NCBI GenBank assembly: GCA_943840615.1
Contig: CALSVI010000006.1
Coordinates: 82,375-146,374, forward strand
DNA length: 64,000 bases
Reading direction: 5' to 3'
Source: an uncultured Luminiphilus sp.
GTDB taxonomy: Bacteria; Pseudomonadota; Gammaproteobacteria; Pseudomonadales; Halieaceae
The notes below the pieces were generated by a model that saw only the letters and a list, made by a program, of their open reading frames with translations, did not search any database and had not been told where the DNA came from. The translations under genes were made by a program, and so were the position numbers. Positions 47,215 to 56,309 of this stretch are shown piece after piece; position 1 is the first letter of the stretch; every line of letters begins with the position of its first letter.

Positions 47215-49524
47215 TCAGAAACTGAGGCTCAAGGTCATGCCGTAGGTCCGCGGCGGCTGGTAGTCGACCAGCCCCACGACACCTGCCGCGACGAAGCTGT
47301 TAGATATATAGCGCTCATCCATAAGATTCATCGCCCAAATACCTAAAGACCAGTTCGAATTCGGATCGGACAGATCAATATTGACGTCAACAAGGTTCGT
47401 TGGCTGCACCTCCGACCTCGGGGAGTTCACAATGTTGCCATCCCACTTCTTCGATACATATTTGTATTGAATTGATGATCTCAGCTCTAAACTCTGGATT
47501 TGAGCGGTGTATTCCAAACCTAAATTAGCGGTTGTTTCAGGCGAATTTTGCAGCGTCTGACCTGCGAGATCGAGGTTATCCGCACCGTAGACAAAGTCCT
47601 TGTATTCAGCGTTTAGGAGCCCCAGTGACGCGTTAATTCGAAGGCTGTTAGTCGGCATCCACAGAAGATCCACCTCCAGACCAGATGTTTCCGCATTGGC
47701 CGCATTGAGAATCGTGTTGCCGTTGACGGTGTTGCCGAAGGCATCCTCAGTGAAGTAAATGTTAGCCAGCTGCATGTCGTCGTATTGATTGAAAAACGCC
47801 GCCGCATTAAGCCGCAAAGTGCGGTCAAGCAACTCTGTTTTTATGCCGATCTCATAGGTATCCACATACTCTTCATCGAAGGGTCCTGAGTCTTCCGGAA
47901 TGACGATACGACCCACAAAACCACCCGATTTGAAGCCTCGGGCATAGTAGCCGTAGACCATCATGTCCTCATTCAGTTGGAAATCCAGCCCCAGCTTGCC
48001 ACCTACGTTACTCCAGGACTCACCTTTGGTCACCGGCACGTCACCGAGGAACACTTCATACTCACCAGGCGTTTGATTAGCACCCTCGCCCTGCAGGTCT
48101 TCGGCGATCCCGCGCGTGCCAAAAAAGTTTGAAACAGTGGTATAAAAATCCTGCTCTTCCGATGTATAGCGAAGCCCTAACTGCAACCGTAACCGGTCGC
48201 TAATATCGAAGTAAGATTGGGCAAAGAGCGAGTAGGTTTCGGTACTGCCTCCATATTCGGTCAACTGTCGAAATCCGGGCACCCATCCGATGCGAAAATC
48301 CTGAAAGTGATCGTAGCTATAGTCGGCATAAAAACCACCCACCATGATGGTGAGGCTATCCGATAGATCCATATTCAGTCTCAGTTCCTGAGAAAACTGA
48401 TCTCCGGAAGTGAGTCGCTCGGTATCATCGATAAAGGCAGGCGTGAAATCCTGATCGTTGAGGTCGTGGAGCTCAAAGTCTTTAAAGCCGGTGATCGAGG
48501 TGACTTCGCCAAGTCCAGTATCCCAACTCATATGCAGGGTTGCCGCATGAGTGTCCATATCTGACACGCCCGTCACGTCACTATTCGCTGACAAGTATTT
48601 GTCCGGTGCGCGACAGCGAACATTGGCTTGGACACAAGGCTGCTGATACATCGGTGCGAAAGCGGAATTTGGCTGGCCCTCCGAGGGAAAAACAGTGCCG
48701 GGAGCCACGTAGGTAATTTCGCCCGGCAAGCTGCCGCTTACCGTATCTTGAACCCCGTCGCGGTGTCGCACCACTGACGCGATCAATCGAGCGGTAAAGC
48801 CAGAGTCGTTTTCAAAGAGTAGTTGGCCTCTCAAACCTGAGCGATCGCGCGATCCCATCGTGGTGCCGTCAACAATATTGGTGACGTAACCCTCACGGTC
48901 TTCGCTGGTTCCAGTAATTCTCGCCGAGAGCCGATCAGTAATGGGGAAATCGACTGCCGCTTTGATCTCAGTCAGGTCGTAGTTACCAATCCCGACATCT
49001 ACTTTTGCGCCAAACTCTCCACTGGGTGCCGTGTTAACGACCTGCACCACGCCGCCCGTGGCGTTGGCACCAAACAGTGTGCCCTGTGGGCCACGCAACA
49101 CCTCAACCCGCTCTATGTCAAACGTATCGAGAAATGAGGTCATATTAAAAAACTGTGGAACACCATCTTCAACCACTACCACCGTAGTCCCGCCATTGGG
49201 ATCCGGCTCAATGACGCCCATGCCGCGAATATTGAAGGCCGAACCATGGGACACGTTGGCGAACGAGTGCACCTGCAGATTCGGAATATAGCCCTGCAGC
49301 GACTCCAGTGTCGTCGCATGCATTCGATCCATTTGATCGCCCGACAAAGCCGATACCGAAATCGGAACATCTTGAAGCGACTCCGATCTTTTCTGAGCGG
49401 TCACAATGACCTCTTCAAGCCCACCACTTGCACCTGACTCCTGGGCAACCGTGAACGGCGATAGCAGCAGTGCACTAGCGACCATCGTGTTGATTATCGT
49501 TTTATTACTGTTATCAAATTTCAT
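47215..49524 (-). CDS. TonB-dependent outer-membrane receptor
   Basis: 769 aa from ATG 49522-49524 with a signal peptide (about 1-28, TVAQ), a TonB box-like EEVIVTAQKRSESLQDVPISV, plug domain (FNIRGMGVIEPDPNGG, VEVLRGPQGTLFGANATGG) and a C-terminal beta barrel ending in GMTLSLSF with terminal Phe. It belongs to the large family importing siderophores, vitamin B12 or, in marine bacteria, organic nutrients. A sigma-54 promoter and twin palindromes lie upstream, so import is likely regulated with the downstream 2-oxoacid dehydrogenase genes. Substrate unknown. Confidence 0.93.
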   Translation of the reverse strand: MKFDNSNKTIINTMVASALLLSPFTVAQESGASGGLEEVIVTAQKRSESLQDVPISVSALSGDQMDRMHATTLESLQGYIPNLQVHSFANVSHGSAFNIRGMGVIEPDPNGGTTVVVVEDGVPQFFNMTSFLDTFDIERVEVLRGPQGTLFGANATGGVVQVVNTAPSGEFGAKVDVGIGNYDLTEIKAAVDFPITDRLSARITGTSEDREGYVTNIVDGTTMGSRDRSGLRGQLLFENDSGFTARLIASVVRHRDGVQDTVSGSLPGEITYVAPGTVFPSEGQPNSAFAPMYQQPCVQANVRCRAPDKYLSANSDVTGVSDMDTHAATLHMSWDTGLGEVTSITGFKDFELHDLNDQDFTPAFIDDTERLTSGDQFSQELRLNMDLSDSLTIMVGGFYADYSYDHFQDFRIGWVPGFRQLTEYGGSTETYSLFAQSYFDISDRLRLQLGLRYTSEEQDFYTTVSNFFGTRGIAEDLQGEGANQTPGEYEVFLGDVPVTKGESWSNVGGKLGLDFQLNEDMMVYGYYARGFKSGGFVGRIVIPEDSGPFDEEYVDTYEIGIKTELLDRTLRLNAAAFFNQYDDMQLANIYFTEDAFGNTVNGNTILNAANAETSGLEVDLLWMPTNSLRINASLGLLNAEYKDFVYGADNLDLAGQTLQNSPETTANLGLEYTAQIQSLELRSSIQYKYVSKKWDGNIVNSPRSEVQPTNLVDVNIDLSDPNSNWSLGIWAMNLMDERYISNSFVAAGVVGLVDYQPPRTYGMTLSLSF

Positions 49525-49799
49525 CTTGGTATCTTCCCTCTTGGAGCAGTCCATAAAGTGCGCCCGCGGTGGACGTCCTGTTTTTTTCAGACAAAATACA
49601 ATGACACTGGGCCATACACTTCGTCTCTGAGCAAAATCCTATTCGATCGAGATGCCAGCCTTCAACCTTCCCACAGCCCTCACGCGATGCCAAACGCACC
49701 CAAGATCGCTGTCACGCGCGTGTGTTTCGATCGGCGCCCAACGGACTCCTATCGACTTTGGCCAGCGCCCCTCCGGCAAAGTGGCCTCTCGTATTGAGT

Positions 49800-49815
49800 T
49801 GCAATTATCGTGCCA
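49800..49815 (-). promoter_or_regulatory. Sigma-54 (RpoN) promoter of the TonB-receptor gene
   Basis: The minus strand reads TGGCACGATAATTGCA, an exact match to the -24/-12 consensus TGGCACG-N4-TTGCW. The -24 GG corresponds to plus-strand CC at 49813-49814 and the -12 GC to GC at 49801-49802. Transcription would start near 49789, giving a leader of about 265 nt to ATG 49524. Confidence 0.85.
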
Positions 49816-49908
49816 AACGTTTTTGCGGATCCTGCTCACACGAAACGCCGTGAAAACGCGCATAGGGGTAACGGGGCGAGTGAACCGCTTCGATATGCCG
49901 GGTCATTT

Positions 49909-49946
49909 CGCAACATCTGTTGCGGCTTTACGCAACAGATGTTGCG
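49909..49946. promoter_or_regulatory. Nested palindrome, likely enhancer (UAS) for the sigma-54 activator
   Basis: Two 16-bp arms, CGCAACATCTGTTGCG (49909-49924) and CGCAACAGATGTTGCG (49931-49946), are exact reverse complements around a 6-bp loop. Each arm is itself a near-perfect palindrome of CGCAAC and GTTGCG. They lie about 95-130 bp upstream of the -24 box, the usual distance for enhancer sites of Fis-type activators. No T run follows, so it is not a simple terminator. The rest of the 528-bp gap 49525-50052 shows nothing gene-like. Confidence 0.6.
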
Positions 49947-50052
49947 CTATTCGTGCCGAAAGTGGTCAAAGCCGGTTGCGGGGAGTGCCGCAACCGAAGT
50001 GAGGGGGTAGCCGCTCATCAGGATCCAAATAGCGCCCAATCATGGTGGGAGG

Positions 50053-52422
50053 CTAGCGCTCAGGTAACGCAAAAGCGACCACAGCATCGCCAAGATCAGT
50101 TTGCATTGAAACGTGACCACCGGCTGGGATCACCACATATTGCTTGCCTGTTTTAGGTGACACATAGGTCATCGGACCCGCTTGTCCGCCGGCAGGTAGC
50201 CGACCCCGCCACAATTCAGCGCCAGTTTCGGTATCAAACGCGCGCAAAAAATTATCAATGGTGCCGCTGACGAACGTCAGCCCGCCGCGAGTCACCGCTG
50301 TGCCACCAAGATTGAATACTCCGGTCGGAAACGCCAGCCCAAACGGGGCATGGCCATCGGTGGTGCCGATCGAACGCTTCCAAAGCACCGAGCGCGTGGT
50401 GAGGTCTACCGCGGTCAATTCTCCCCAAGGCGGCTGATGACAGGGAAATCCGATGGGCGATAAAAAAGGATTACTAGTAATGCCGTATGGCGTGCCCTTC
50501 AACGGATACGCCGCCCCTTCCACGTCGGCGGCGGCACTGACCATGCCACCTGAATCTGCATCGTCCGAAGCGCCGCCCACATCACTGCCCCAGAGGCTGA
50601 ATCCAAGCTCATCGGCCTGCTCTCTGGTGTAGAGCACTTGTAAAAAGGGCATGCCCGTGCTGTTCACCAGCATTAAGTTTCGCTCGCTATCAATGGACAC
50701 GCTGCCCCAATCAACCGCCCCAAAGTTACCCGGGTTTTGAATGGTTCCCTGGAGGCTCTGCGGCGTGAAAAGGCCTTCATATCGCCTCTTCTTGAATGCT
50801 ATGCGGCACCACAATTGATCAAACATGCTACTGCCCCACATTTTCTCTTCGCTCAAATCTGCCGGCGCAAAGCTCGGAAAACCTACAGAGAATGGCTGGG
50901 TGGGCGATAAGAATTCGCCTTCCACCGGATTTTGAGGCACCGGTTTCTCAATGACCTCCGTCAGGGGCTCGCCAGTGCGGCGATCAAGCACAAAAACGTC
51001 GCCCCATTTCGTCGCAGTGATCAAGGCGGGAGCGGAAGTGCCATCTTCCAATGGAAAATCCAACAAGACCGGTTGCGCACCAATGTCATAGTCCCAAATG
51101 TCGTGGTGCACAGTCTGAAAGCTCCAGCGGACATTTCCTGTCGCAGCGTCTAGCGCCACAATTGAGCTGGGATAGCGATCTTGTTCAGCGGATCTAAACC
51201 CACCAAAAAAATCGGGCGGGACATTACCGGTGGGCAAATAAACAAGGCCAAGCGCCTCATCGGCGCTGATCACCGACCACACATTTGCGGTGTTAAGAGG
51301 ATAAGACTCTCCCTCGTTTAGCCGCGCGTGGGCAGTCTCGTGTAGCACATCCCACGCCCATACCAGCTCACCGGTGTGCACGTTGTAGGCACGAACCACT
51401 CCCGGAGGCTGTTGGGTAGATTGGTTATCCATAATAAAAGAGCCGACCACAGCGATGTCGCCGATAATTGCCGGCGGCGAGCTCACATAATGGTGTCCCG
51501 GCATGACCGTGCCGAGCCCGGTGGTTAGATCAACTTCGCCATCAACGCCAAAGTCGGGACATGGAATGCCTGTTTTGCTATCCAATGCCAAGAGTCGATC
51601 ATCGACAGTCCCCATGAGCAGCCTGCTTGCACAGACTGAGTCAGCGCTTTGCGAGCGATGATGCGATACGCCTCGACAAACGAAGAAGGGGATTTTTTCC
51701 CGATTTACCTGTGGATCAAAAGACCAGTTCTCTGCCCCCGTATCGCCGTCGATACTGAAGACCCTGTTACTGGGTGAGCAAAAAAATAAATCCCCCTCAA
51801 TCTCGATGGGCGTGGATTGAAAAGTAATTTGAGTCGCTGCATCTTCGTCTGTGTGAAAGGTCCAAGCGGGCACGAGCTGGGCGACGTTGCTGCGATTAAT
51901 TTGATCTGCGGCGCTATAACTATCGCCATCAGCAGACGCCCCATAGTGGCTCCACTGCGGTGCCTTGCCTTCAGTACTTAGCGTCAGACCCAGTTCGGGT
52001 TGCGGCGTAAACTGGGCGTTGGCCGCCCCTGTTATGAGGCTCAGTACATAGGCCGACAAAATGAGGGGCGACACCCAAGCCCCGCTCGGCGTGATGGCCA
52101 GATCCCTTCGCACCGGAGTTAGCAGAAAGCCCAATAACAACGCCATGGGTACCGTGACGCGCGGCAGCAGCGCCCACAGGTCAAAGCCACTTTCCACAAT
52201 CGCCCAAACAAGCGTTGCCGCGGCAAAGCCACAGTAAAGCCAATAGCCCGCTGTCTCACGCCGCCAGATCCACACACTGCTGATGGTTAAGGCCACACCA
52301 CTCGCAACGTAGTAAAGAGAGCCGCCAAGCAGGGCTAACTGAGCACCGCCGACCATCAAAACGATACCCACTCCCAGCAGCATCACAGCGACCAGCTTGG
52401 TCATTACATTCAGCTGACTCAT
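50053..52422 (-). CDS. Membrane-bound PQQ-dependent dehydrogenase (glucose/quinate dehydrogenase family)
   Basis: 789 aa: an N-terminal membrane domain of about five helices (residues 10-135), then a periplasmic eight-bladed PQQ domain with APQWSHYGASADGDSYSAADQIN, repeated tryptophan-docking motifs (GAENWSFDPQVN, GNVRWSFQTVHHDIWDYD, GAELWRGRLPAGGQ) and TATKWGDVFVLDRRTGEP. It oxidises a sugar, cyclitol or alcohol in the periplasm and passes electrons to ubiquinone. The cluster with the TonB receptor suggests initial periplasmic oxidation of the imported compound. PQQ biosynthesis genes are not in the window. Confidence 0.9.
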   Translation of the reverse strand: MSQLNVMTKLVAVMLLGVGIVLMVGGAQLALLGGSLYYVASGVALTISSVWIWRRETAGYWLYCGFAAATLVWAIVESGFDLWALLPRVTVPMALLLGFLLTPVRRDLAITPSGAWVSPLILSAYVLSLITGAANAQFTPQPELGLTLSTEGKAPQWSHYGASADGDSYSAADQINRSNVAQLVPAWTFHTDEDAATQITFQSTPIEIEGDLFFCSPSNRVFSIDGDTGAENWSFDPQVNREKIPFFVCRGVSHHRSQSADSVCASRLLMGTVDDRLLALDSKTGIPCPDFGVDGEVDLTTGLGTVMPGHHYVSSPPAIIGDIAVVGSFIMDNQSTQQPPGVVRAYNVHTGELVWAWDVLHETAHARLNEGESYPLNTANVWSVISADEALGLVYLPTGNVPPDFFGGFRSAEQDRYPSSIVALDAATGNVRWSFQTVHHDIWDYDIGAQPVLLDFPLEDGTSAPALITATKWGDVFVLDRRTGEPLTEVIEKPVPQNPVEGEFLSPTQPFSVGFPSFAPADLSEEKMWGSSMFDQLWCRIAFKKRRYEGLFTPQSLQGTIQNPGNFGAVDWGSVSIDSERNLMLVNSTGMPFLQVLYTREQADELGFSLWGSDVGGASDDADSGGMVSAAADVEGAAYPLKGTPYGITSNPFLSPIGFPCHQPPWGELTAVDLTTRSVLWKRSIGTTDGHAPFGLAFPTGVFNLGGTAVTRGGLTFVSGTIDNFLRAFDTETGAELWRGRLPAGGQAGPMTYVSPKTGKQYVVIPAGGHVSMQTDLGDAVVAFALPER

Positions 52423-52499
52423 GATCCACTCCCACCATCACAAACCGTCATAGTCTACTCCTCAACGCACGTCGTGCTTTACTGTCTACCGCTCCGAAC

Positions 52500-53030
52500 T
52501 TATTTGGCGACGTCGCCTACACGCTTATAGCGCGCCTGGCGGTCATACACCGCGTCATCGAGGCGGCTCCCGAAAAGCGAGTCGGGCATCATTTGGTAAT
52601 AGGGGTCTTGGGTGGGCGTGGTCCGACTCCAGTCCACGCGCTCGGAGCGGTAGCTGATCTTCCAGACCCCGTCGCGGCGCTCGTAACGGTCAAGGTAACG
52701 CCCCGCCACGATCAGGTCATCGAAACCTGTCTCAGATTTCACCTTGTGATAGGCCTGAAAATACACCTCGCCGAAGGCCTCGTCTCCTTCGACTTCAAGC
52801 AATGTATTAGCGATCATGTGCTGGTTCGATTCGTGCTCTCGTAAGGCGGTAACAGCAAACACGATAAAGGTGGGTGCATCGCCATTAATAAAGCCGTATT
52901 CACAGTAGGCATCCTCCCAAAACACCGACAACAACAACTCGGCGTCCGTTCGATCCAACCCCCGCATGTACCGGCAAGAAAGCTCGTAGATCGCCTGCTT
53001 GTCTACTAATGTCTGTAGGGTCTGATCCAT
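52500..53030 (-). CDS. NTF2-like/SnoaL-family protein
   Basis: 176 aa, same fold family as the protein at 46360-46881: YELSCRYMRGLDRTDAELLL, FWEDAYCEYGFI, HMIANTLLEVEGDEAFGEVYF, GRYLDRYERRDGVWKISYRSERVDW. Active-site-like Tyr, Asp and His residues (CRYMRGLD; NQHMI) resemble scytalone/bile-acid dehydratases. It is divergent from the Rieske gene and upstream of the PQQ dehydrogenase on the same strand. Predicted small dehydratase or isomerase. Confidence 0.82.
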   Translation of the reverse strand: MDQTLQTLVDKQAIYELSCRYMRGLDRTDAELLLSVFWEDAYCEYGFINGDAPTFIVFAVTALREHESNQHMIANTLLEVEGDEAFGEVYFQAYHKVKSETGFDDLIVAGRYLDRYERRDGVWKISYRSERVDWSRTTPTQDPYYQMMPDSLFGSRLDDAVYDRQARYKRVGDVAK

Positions 53031-53165
53031 GCGCTGAACCTCTCGATCGGGTGAACAGATTGCTTCGTGGCATCGTTATCCACATCCCGCAACAGATCAA
53101 CCGTTTTAGCGGTGATCGGGCTGTCTGTGAAAACCTGATAAAGGACAGTGACCATACCCTGCGCG

Positions 53166-53243
53166 CGGCACCACCGTGCCGGTATGGGGCCGTCCGGGCG
53201 GCGCTTGTCGTCTCGCCGTGGCCTGCGCATACTCTGCGTATGC
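53166..53243. promoter_or_regulatory. Inverted repeats in the divergent NTF2/Rieske control region
   Basis: CGGCAC-CACC-GTGCCG (53166-53181) and GCATAC-TCTGC-GTATGC (53227-53243) are operator-like repeats upstream of the Rieske gene. Also, CGCAACAGAT at 53088-53097 equals half of the palindrome arm at 49931-49946. All are inferred from sequence symmetry. Confidence 0.3.
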
Positions 53244-53291
53244 CTGCGAACTATAAGCCGATGACACGAAGAAGCCGGAGCCGCTGAGAGA

Positions 53292-54674
53292 ATGGCAGAT
53301 TCCGATCATAAACCCGGAGATGCGCGAGCGCGTGGCGAGACGATCGCCCGCATATTGGCCTCCGACGCGCAGCTCGCTCCCGCGCCGCTGACCACGGAAG
53401 CCTACCGCTTCCTTGGTGATACCGACCTGCCCGCCAGTCGTTACACCTGCCAGGCGTTCTTTCAGCAGGAACTCAGCAAGATGTGGTCGCGCTGTTGGCA
53501 ATGGGCCTGCCGCGAGGAACACCTCCCCGAGGTAGGCGACCACTACGTATACGATATCGGGCCTTACTCAGTAATCGTCACGAGGGTCGCAAACGACGAG
53601 ATCAAAGCGTTCATTAACAGCTGCACTCACCGGGGGACCCGCCTGCTGGGCGAAGAAGGAGTCGGTCACGGCCAGGGCTTCAACTGCCCTTTTCACGGCT
53701 GGTCATGGCATCTCAATGGCGTACTCAAGGATGTGCCGGGGCGCTGGGATTTTCCTCATGTCTGCGAAGCCTCCCACTCGCTGCAGCCAGTGGCCTGCGA
53801 ATCCTGGCAGGGGTTTGTGTTTATCAATCTCGACCCTGATGCCTCGCCGTTGCACGAACAGCTCGATGTCCTCCCGGACCACTTCGCGCACTTCCCGCTC
53901 GATCAACGCCGCATTCGCCTGCACGTGCAAAAAGTGCTGCCGGCTAACTGGAAGGCAGCGCAAGAAGCCTTCATGGAGGCTTACCACAACTTCACGACTC
54001 ACGATTCCCCGACTGGAGGGAATGCGCAGTACGATATTTTTGGCCCGCACGCGAGTCGCTTCATACACACGATCGGTCATTACTCACCCGAATCGCTCGC
54101 CGACTACCCGGGCGACAAATGGCGCGCCCCCCCGCTCACCGAACAGGAACTATTGGCGGGTATACCGGTTACCCAACGCCCTTGGCAGACGGTGAGACCG
54201 CCCGCGCGGCAGGCGCTCAACTGCTACGCGAGGAGATGGGCAGCCAGTTGGGGGTCGATTTTTCGGCGGTGTCGGACAGCGAAATGCTCGACTCGATCGA
54301 ATATCACCTCTTTCCCAACGCGTTTTTCTTTCCCGGCAGTGCTCATCTCCATGGCGTACCGTTTCAGGCCATTGGGCGATGATGTCGACAGCTGCCTGTT
54401 TGAGATTCTCATGCTCGAGCCTCTCGCCGAGGGTGCCAAGCACCCCGATCCCCCCGAGCCCGTGCTGCTCGGCGTCGACCAGTCCTATACCGAAATCGAG
54501 GAGCTGGCCTGGTTGGGGGCGGTCTATGATCAGGACACGAGCAATCTGCAGCTGCAACAGCAGGGTCTCAAAACGACGCGTAAAGGCGTGACGCTAGGCA
54601 ATTATCAGGAAGCACGGATCAGGCGCTTTCACCTCACTTTGGATAACTATCTAGCAGGAGCCGACTGCGAATAG
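53292..54674 (+). CDS. Rieske aromatic-ring-hydroxylating-type oxygenase alpha subunit (two compensating frameshifts)
   Basis: 460-codon open frame. The Rieske domain has the ligands CTHRG and CPFHGW (residues about 110 and 133), and the mononuclear iron region has QEAFMEAYHNFTTHD (Asp/His ligands). Between about 54175 and 54345 the frame read here is nonsense (basic, Cys/Ser-rich), while the +2 frame reads ADGETARAAGAQLLREEMG and then SIEYHLFPNAFFFPG, typical of this family; before and after it the annotated frame is right (MAYRFRPLGDDVDSC). So a one-base loss near 54175 and a one-base gain near 54345 are likely, and the true protein is about the same length. Substrate unknown; no adjacent ferredoxin or reductase gene. 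Confidence 0.83.
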   Translation: MADSDHKPGDARARGETIARILASDAQLAPAPLTTEAYRFLGDTDLPASRYTCQAFFQQELSKMWSRCWQWACREEHLPEVGDHYVYDIGPYSVIVTRVANDEIKAFINSCTHRGTRLLGEEGVGHGQGFNCPFHGWSWHLNGVLKDVPGRWDFPHVCEASHSLQPVACESWQGFVFINLDPDASPLHEQLDVLPDHFAHFPLDQRRIRLHVQKVLPANWKAAQEAFMEAYHNFTTHDSPTGGNAQYDIFGPHASRFIHTIGHYSPESLADYPGDKWRAPPLTEQELLAGIPVTQRPWQTVRPPARQALNCYARRWAASWGSIFRRCRTAKCSTRSNITSFPTRFSFPAVLISMAYRFRPLGDDVDSCLFEILMLEPLAEGAKHPDPPEPVLLGVDQSYTEIEELAWLGAVYDQDTSNLQLQQQGLKTTRKGVTLGNYQEARIRRFHLTLDNYLAGADCE

Positions 54675-54788
54675 AACCATCCGCACTGCATCCCGTATAA
54701 AAGGTGGGTTCCCGGTTGCTTCCACCGTAAACTTGAAGCACGTCGCCGCCGACTCAGCATCCCCTCGCCACTCACGGAGCACAGCATC

Positions 54789-55826
54789 ATGAAACTCGGT
54801 TTTCTCCTCGGTTACTCAGGCAAGCAAATCCACATTCCCATCGACTTGATCAAGCAGGCCGAGTCGATGGGTTATGACTCGGTCTGGACCGCGGAAGCTT
54901 ACGGTAATGACGCGGTAACCTCTGCAGCGTGGGTGCTCGCTCACACCAGCAAAATCCGCGTCGGTACCGCCATTATGCAAATGCCGGCAAGGACACCCGC
55001 CATGTGTGCCATGACCGCGATGTCGCTCGACCAGCTCTCGGATGGGCGTTTTATTGTCGGCCTCGGTGCTTCGGGTCCACAAGTGGTAGAGGGATGGCAT
55101 GGCGTGCCCTATGGCAAACCGGTGACCCGCACCAAAGAATACATCCAGATCATGCGTAAGATTTTCGAGCGCGAAGGGCCGGTCGAATTTGACGGCCAGG
55201 TGTATCAGATGCCCAATCAGAGTGAGGGCACGACCGGGCTGGGTAAACCGCTTAAATCGATCCTGGCGGCGACCGATATACCCATTTATACCGCCTCCAT
55301 TACCCCAGCCGGCCTTCGCTGCGCTGGAGAAGTTGCTGATGGTGTCTTCCCGGTATGGATGGACCCCAATAAGTACAGCGTCCTCGGCGATTCGATCGGG
55401 CAAGGTTTTGAAAAAGCCGGCGGAGGTAAAGGTCTCGACAACTTTGATGTCGCCCCGTTTGTCACCGTCGCGATGAATGACGATCTCAACGCAGCCTATG
55501 ACGCACTCCGACCCTGGCTAGCGCTCTACATTGGTGGCATGGGCGCCAAGAATAAAAACTTCTATCACGAATACGCCACTCGATTAGGGTACGGCGATGC
55601 GGCCGACCAGATTCAAACGCTTTACCTGAGCGGTAAAAAGCCTGAAGCCGAAGCGTTGGTCCCGAATGAGCTCCTCGACGAGGTTTCATTGATCGGCCCT
55701 CGCGAGCGCATTATCGAGCGACTCGGCCCCTGGAAAGAGGCCGGTAAAAGGGGCGAAGTCGGCAGCATGTTGCTGGGCGTTCAGGACCCGGTGGTACTGG
55801 AGCTGCTCGCCAACGAAATGCTCTGA
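54789..55826 (+). CDS. LLM-class flavin- or F420-dependent oxidoreductase (bacterial luciferase-like)
   Basis: 345 aa: MKLGFLLGYSGKQIHIPIDLI, AESMGYDSVWTAEAYGNDAV, IRVGTAIMQMPARTPAM, LDQLSDGRFIVGLGASGPQVVEGWHGVPYGKP, GEVADGVFPVWMDPN. TIM-barrel luciferase-like monooxygenase of the F420 or FMN-dependent type, common in catabolism of unusual alkyl or aromatic compounds. Start follows CACGGAG. It lies 114 bp after the Rieske gene on the same strand and 15 bp before the GFA gene. Role in the pathway unknown. Confidence 0.88.
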   Translation: MKLGFLLGYSGKQIHIPIDLIKQAESMGYDSVWTAEAYGNDAVTSAAWVLAHTSKIRVGTAIMQMPARTPAMCAMTAMSLDQLSDGRFIVGLGASGPQVVEGWHGVPYGKPVTRTKEYIQIMRKIFEREGPVEFDGQVYQMPNQSEGTTGLGKPLKSILAATDIPIYTASITPAGLRCAGEVADGVFPVWMDPNKYSVLGDSIGQGFEKAGGGKGLDNFDVAPFVTVAMNDDLNAAYDALRPWLALYIGGMGAKNKNFYHEYATRLGYGDAADQIQTLYLSGKKPEAEALVPNELLDEVSLIGPRERIIERLGPWKEAGKRGEVGSMLLGVQDPVVLELLANEML

Positions 55827-55841
55827 GGCGTGCGCGAAACG

Positions 55842-56258
55842 ATGGACATCAGTGGCGCCTGCCTTTGCGGTGACATCACCTGGACGGCAGTGATCGACCC
55901 CGCGCTAGTAGGCGTTTGCCACTGCACCGATTGCCAGACCGTCGGAGGGTCGGCATTTCAGTTCACTACCCGCGTCGCGCGTGACGATTTTCGCCTGCTC
56001 AGCGGTAAGTTGACCGCCTATATCAAAGTCGCCGAGAGCGGCAACCCGCGCGCCATGAGTTTTTGTGGGCGCTGCGCCACCATGATCCACACCGGCAACA
56101 CCGACGACACCGGATTGCTGTCTCTGCGGCTCGGGGGTTGCGATCAGAAGCACGGGCTCAGCCCCCGATTCCAGATCTGGTGTCAGTCGGCCATGGAATG
56201 GGCTGAATTTGAAGGGGGTATCAAAATGCCCGAACAGGGTAACGTCAGCACCCGCTAA
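55842..56258 (+). CDS. GFA/CENP-V family zinc-binding protein
   Basis: 138 aa from ATG 55842 (an in-frame GTG at 55830 is also possible). Glutathione-dependent-formaldehyde-activating-type fold with the zinc ligands in CLCGDITW, CHCTDCQ and CGRC. The family includes true S-hydroxymethyl-GSH-forming enzymes and many members of unknown activity. A role in formaldehyde handling is tempting in a C1-rich region but unproven. Three genes 53292-56258 form a plus-strand run, ending convergent with the AraC regulator. Confidence 0.82.
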   Translation: MDISGACLCGDITWTAVIDPALVGVCHCTDCQTVGGSAFQFTTRVARDDFRLLSGKLTAYIKVAESGNPRAMSFCGRCATMIHTGNTDDTGLLSLRLGGCDQKHGLSPRFQIWCQSAMEWAEFEGGIKMPEQGNVSTR

Positions 56259-56309
56259 TGTGACCGGCGACCCCTGCAGTCGGGTCCTGCGATACGCCAC
56301 CAGCCGTCG

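Noticed and set aside
49909..49946. Rho-independent terminator for the PQQ dehydrogenase gene
   Set aside because: The hairpin lacks a T run on either strand, each arm is itself palindromic, and its distance to the sigma-54 promoter fits an enhancer better.
53166..53181. Sigma-54 promoter for the Rieske gene
   Set aside because: GGCAC and GTGCC are present, but the GG-to-GC spacing is one base short of the required distance.
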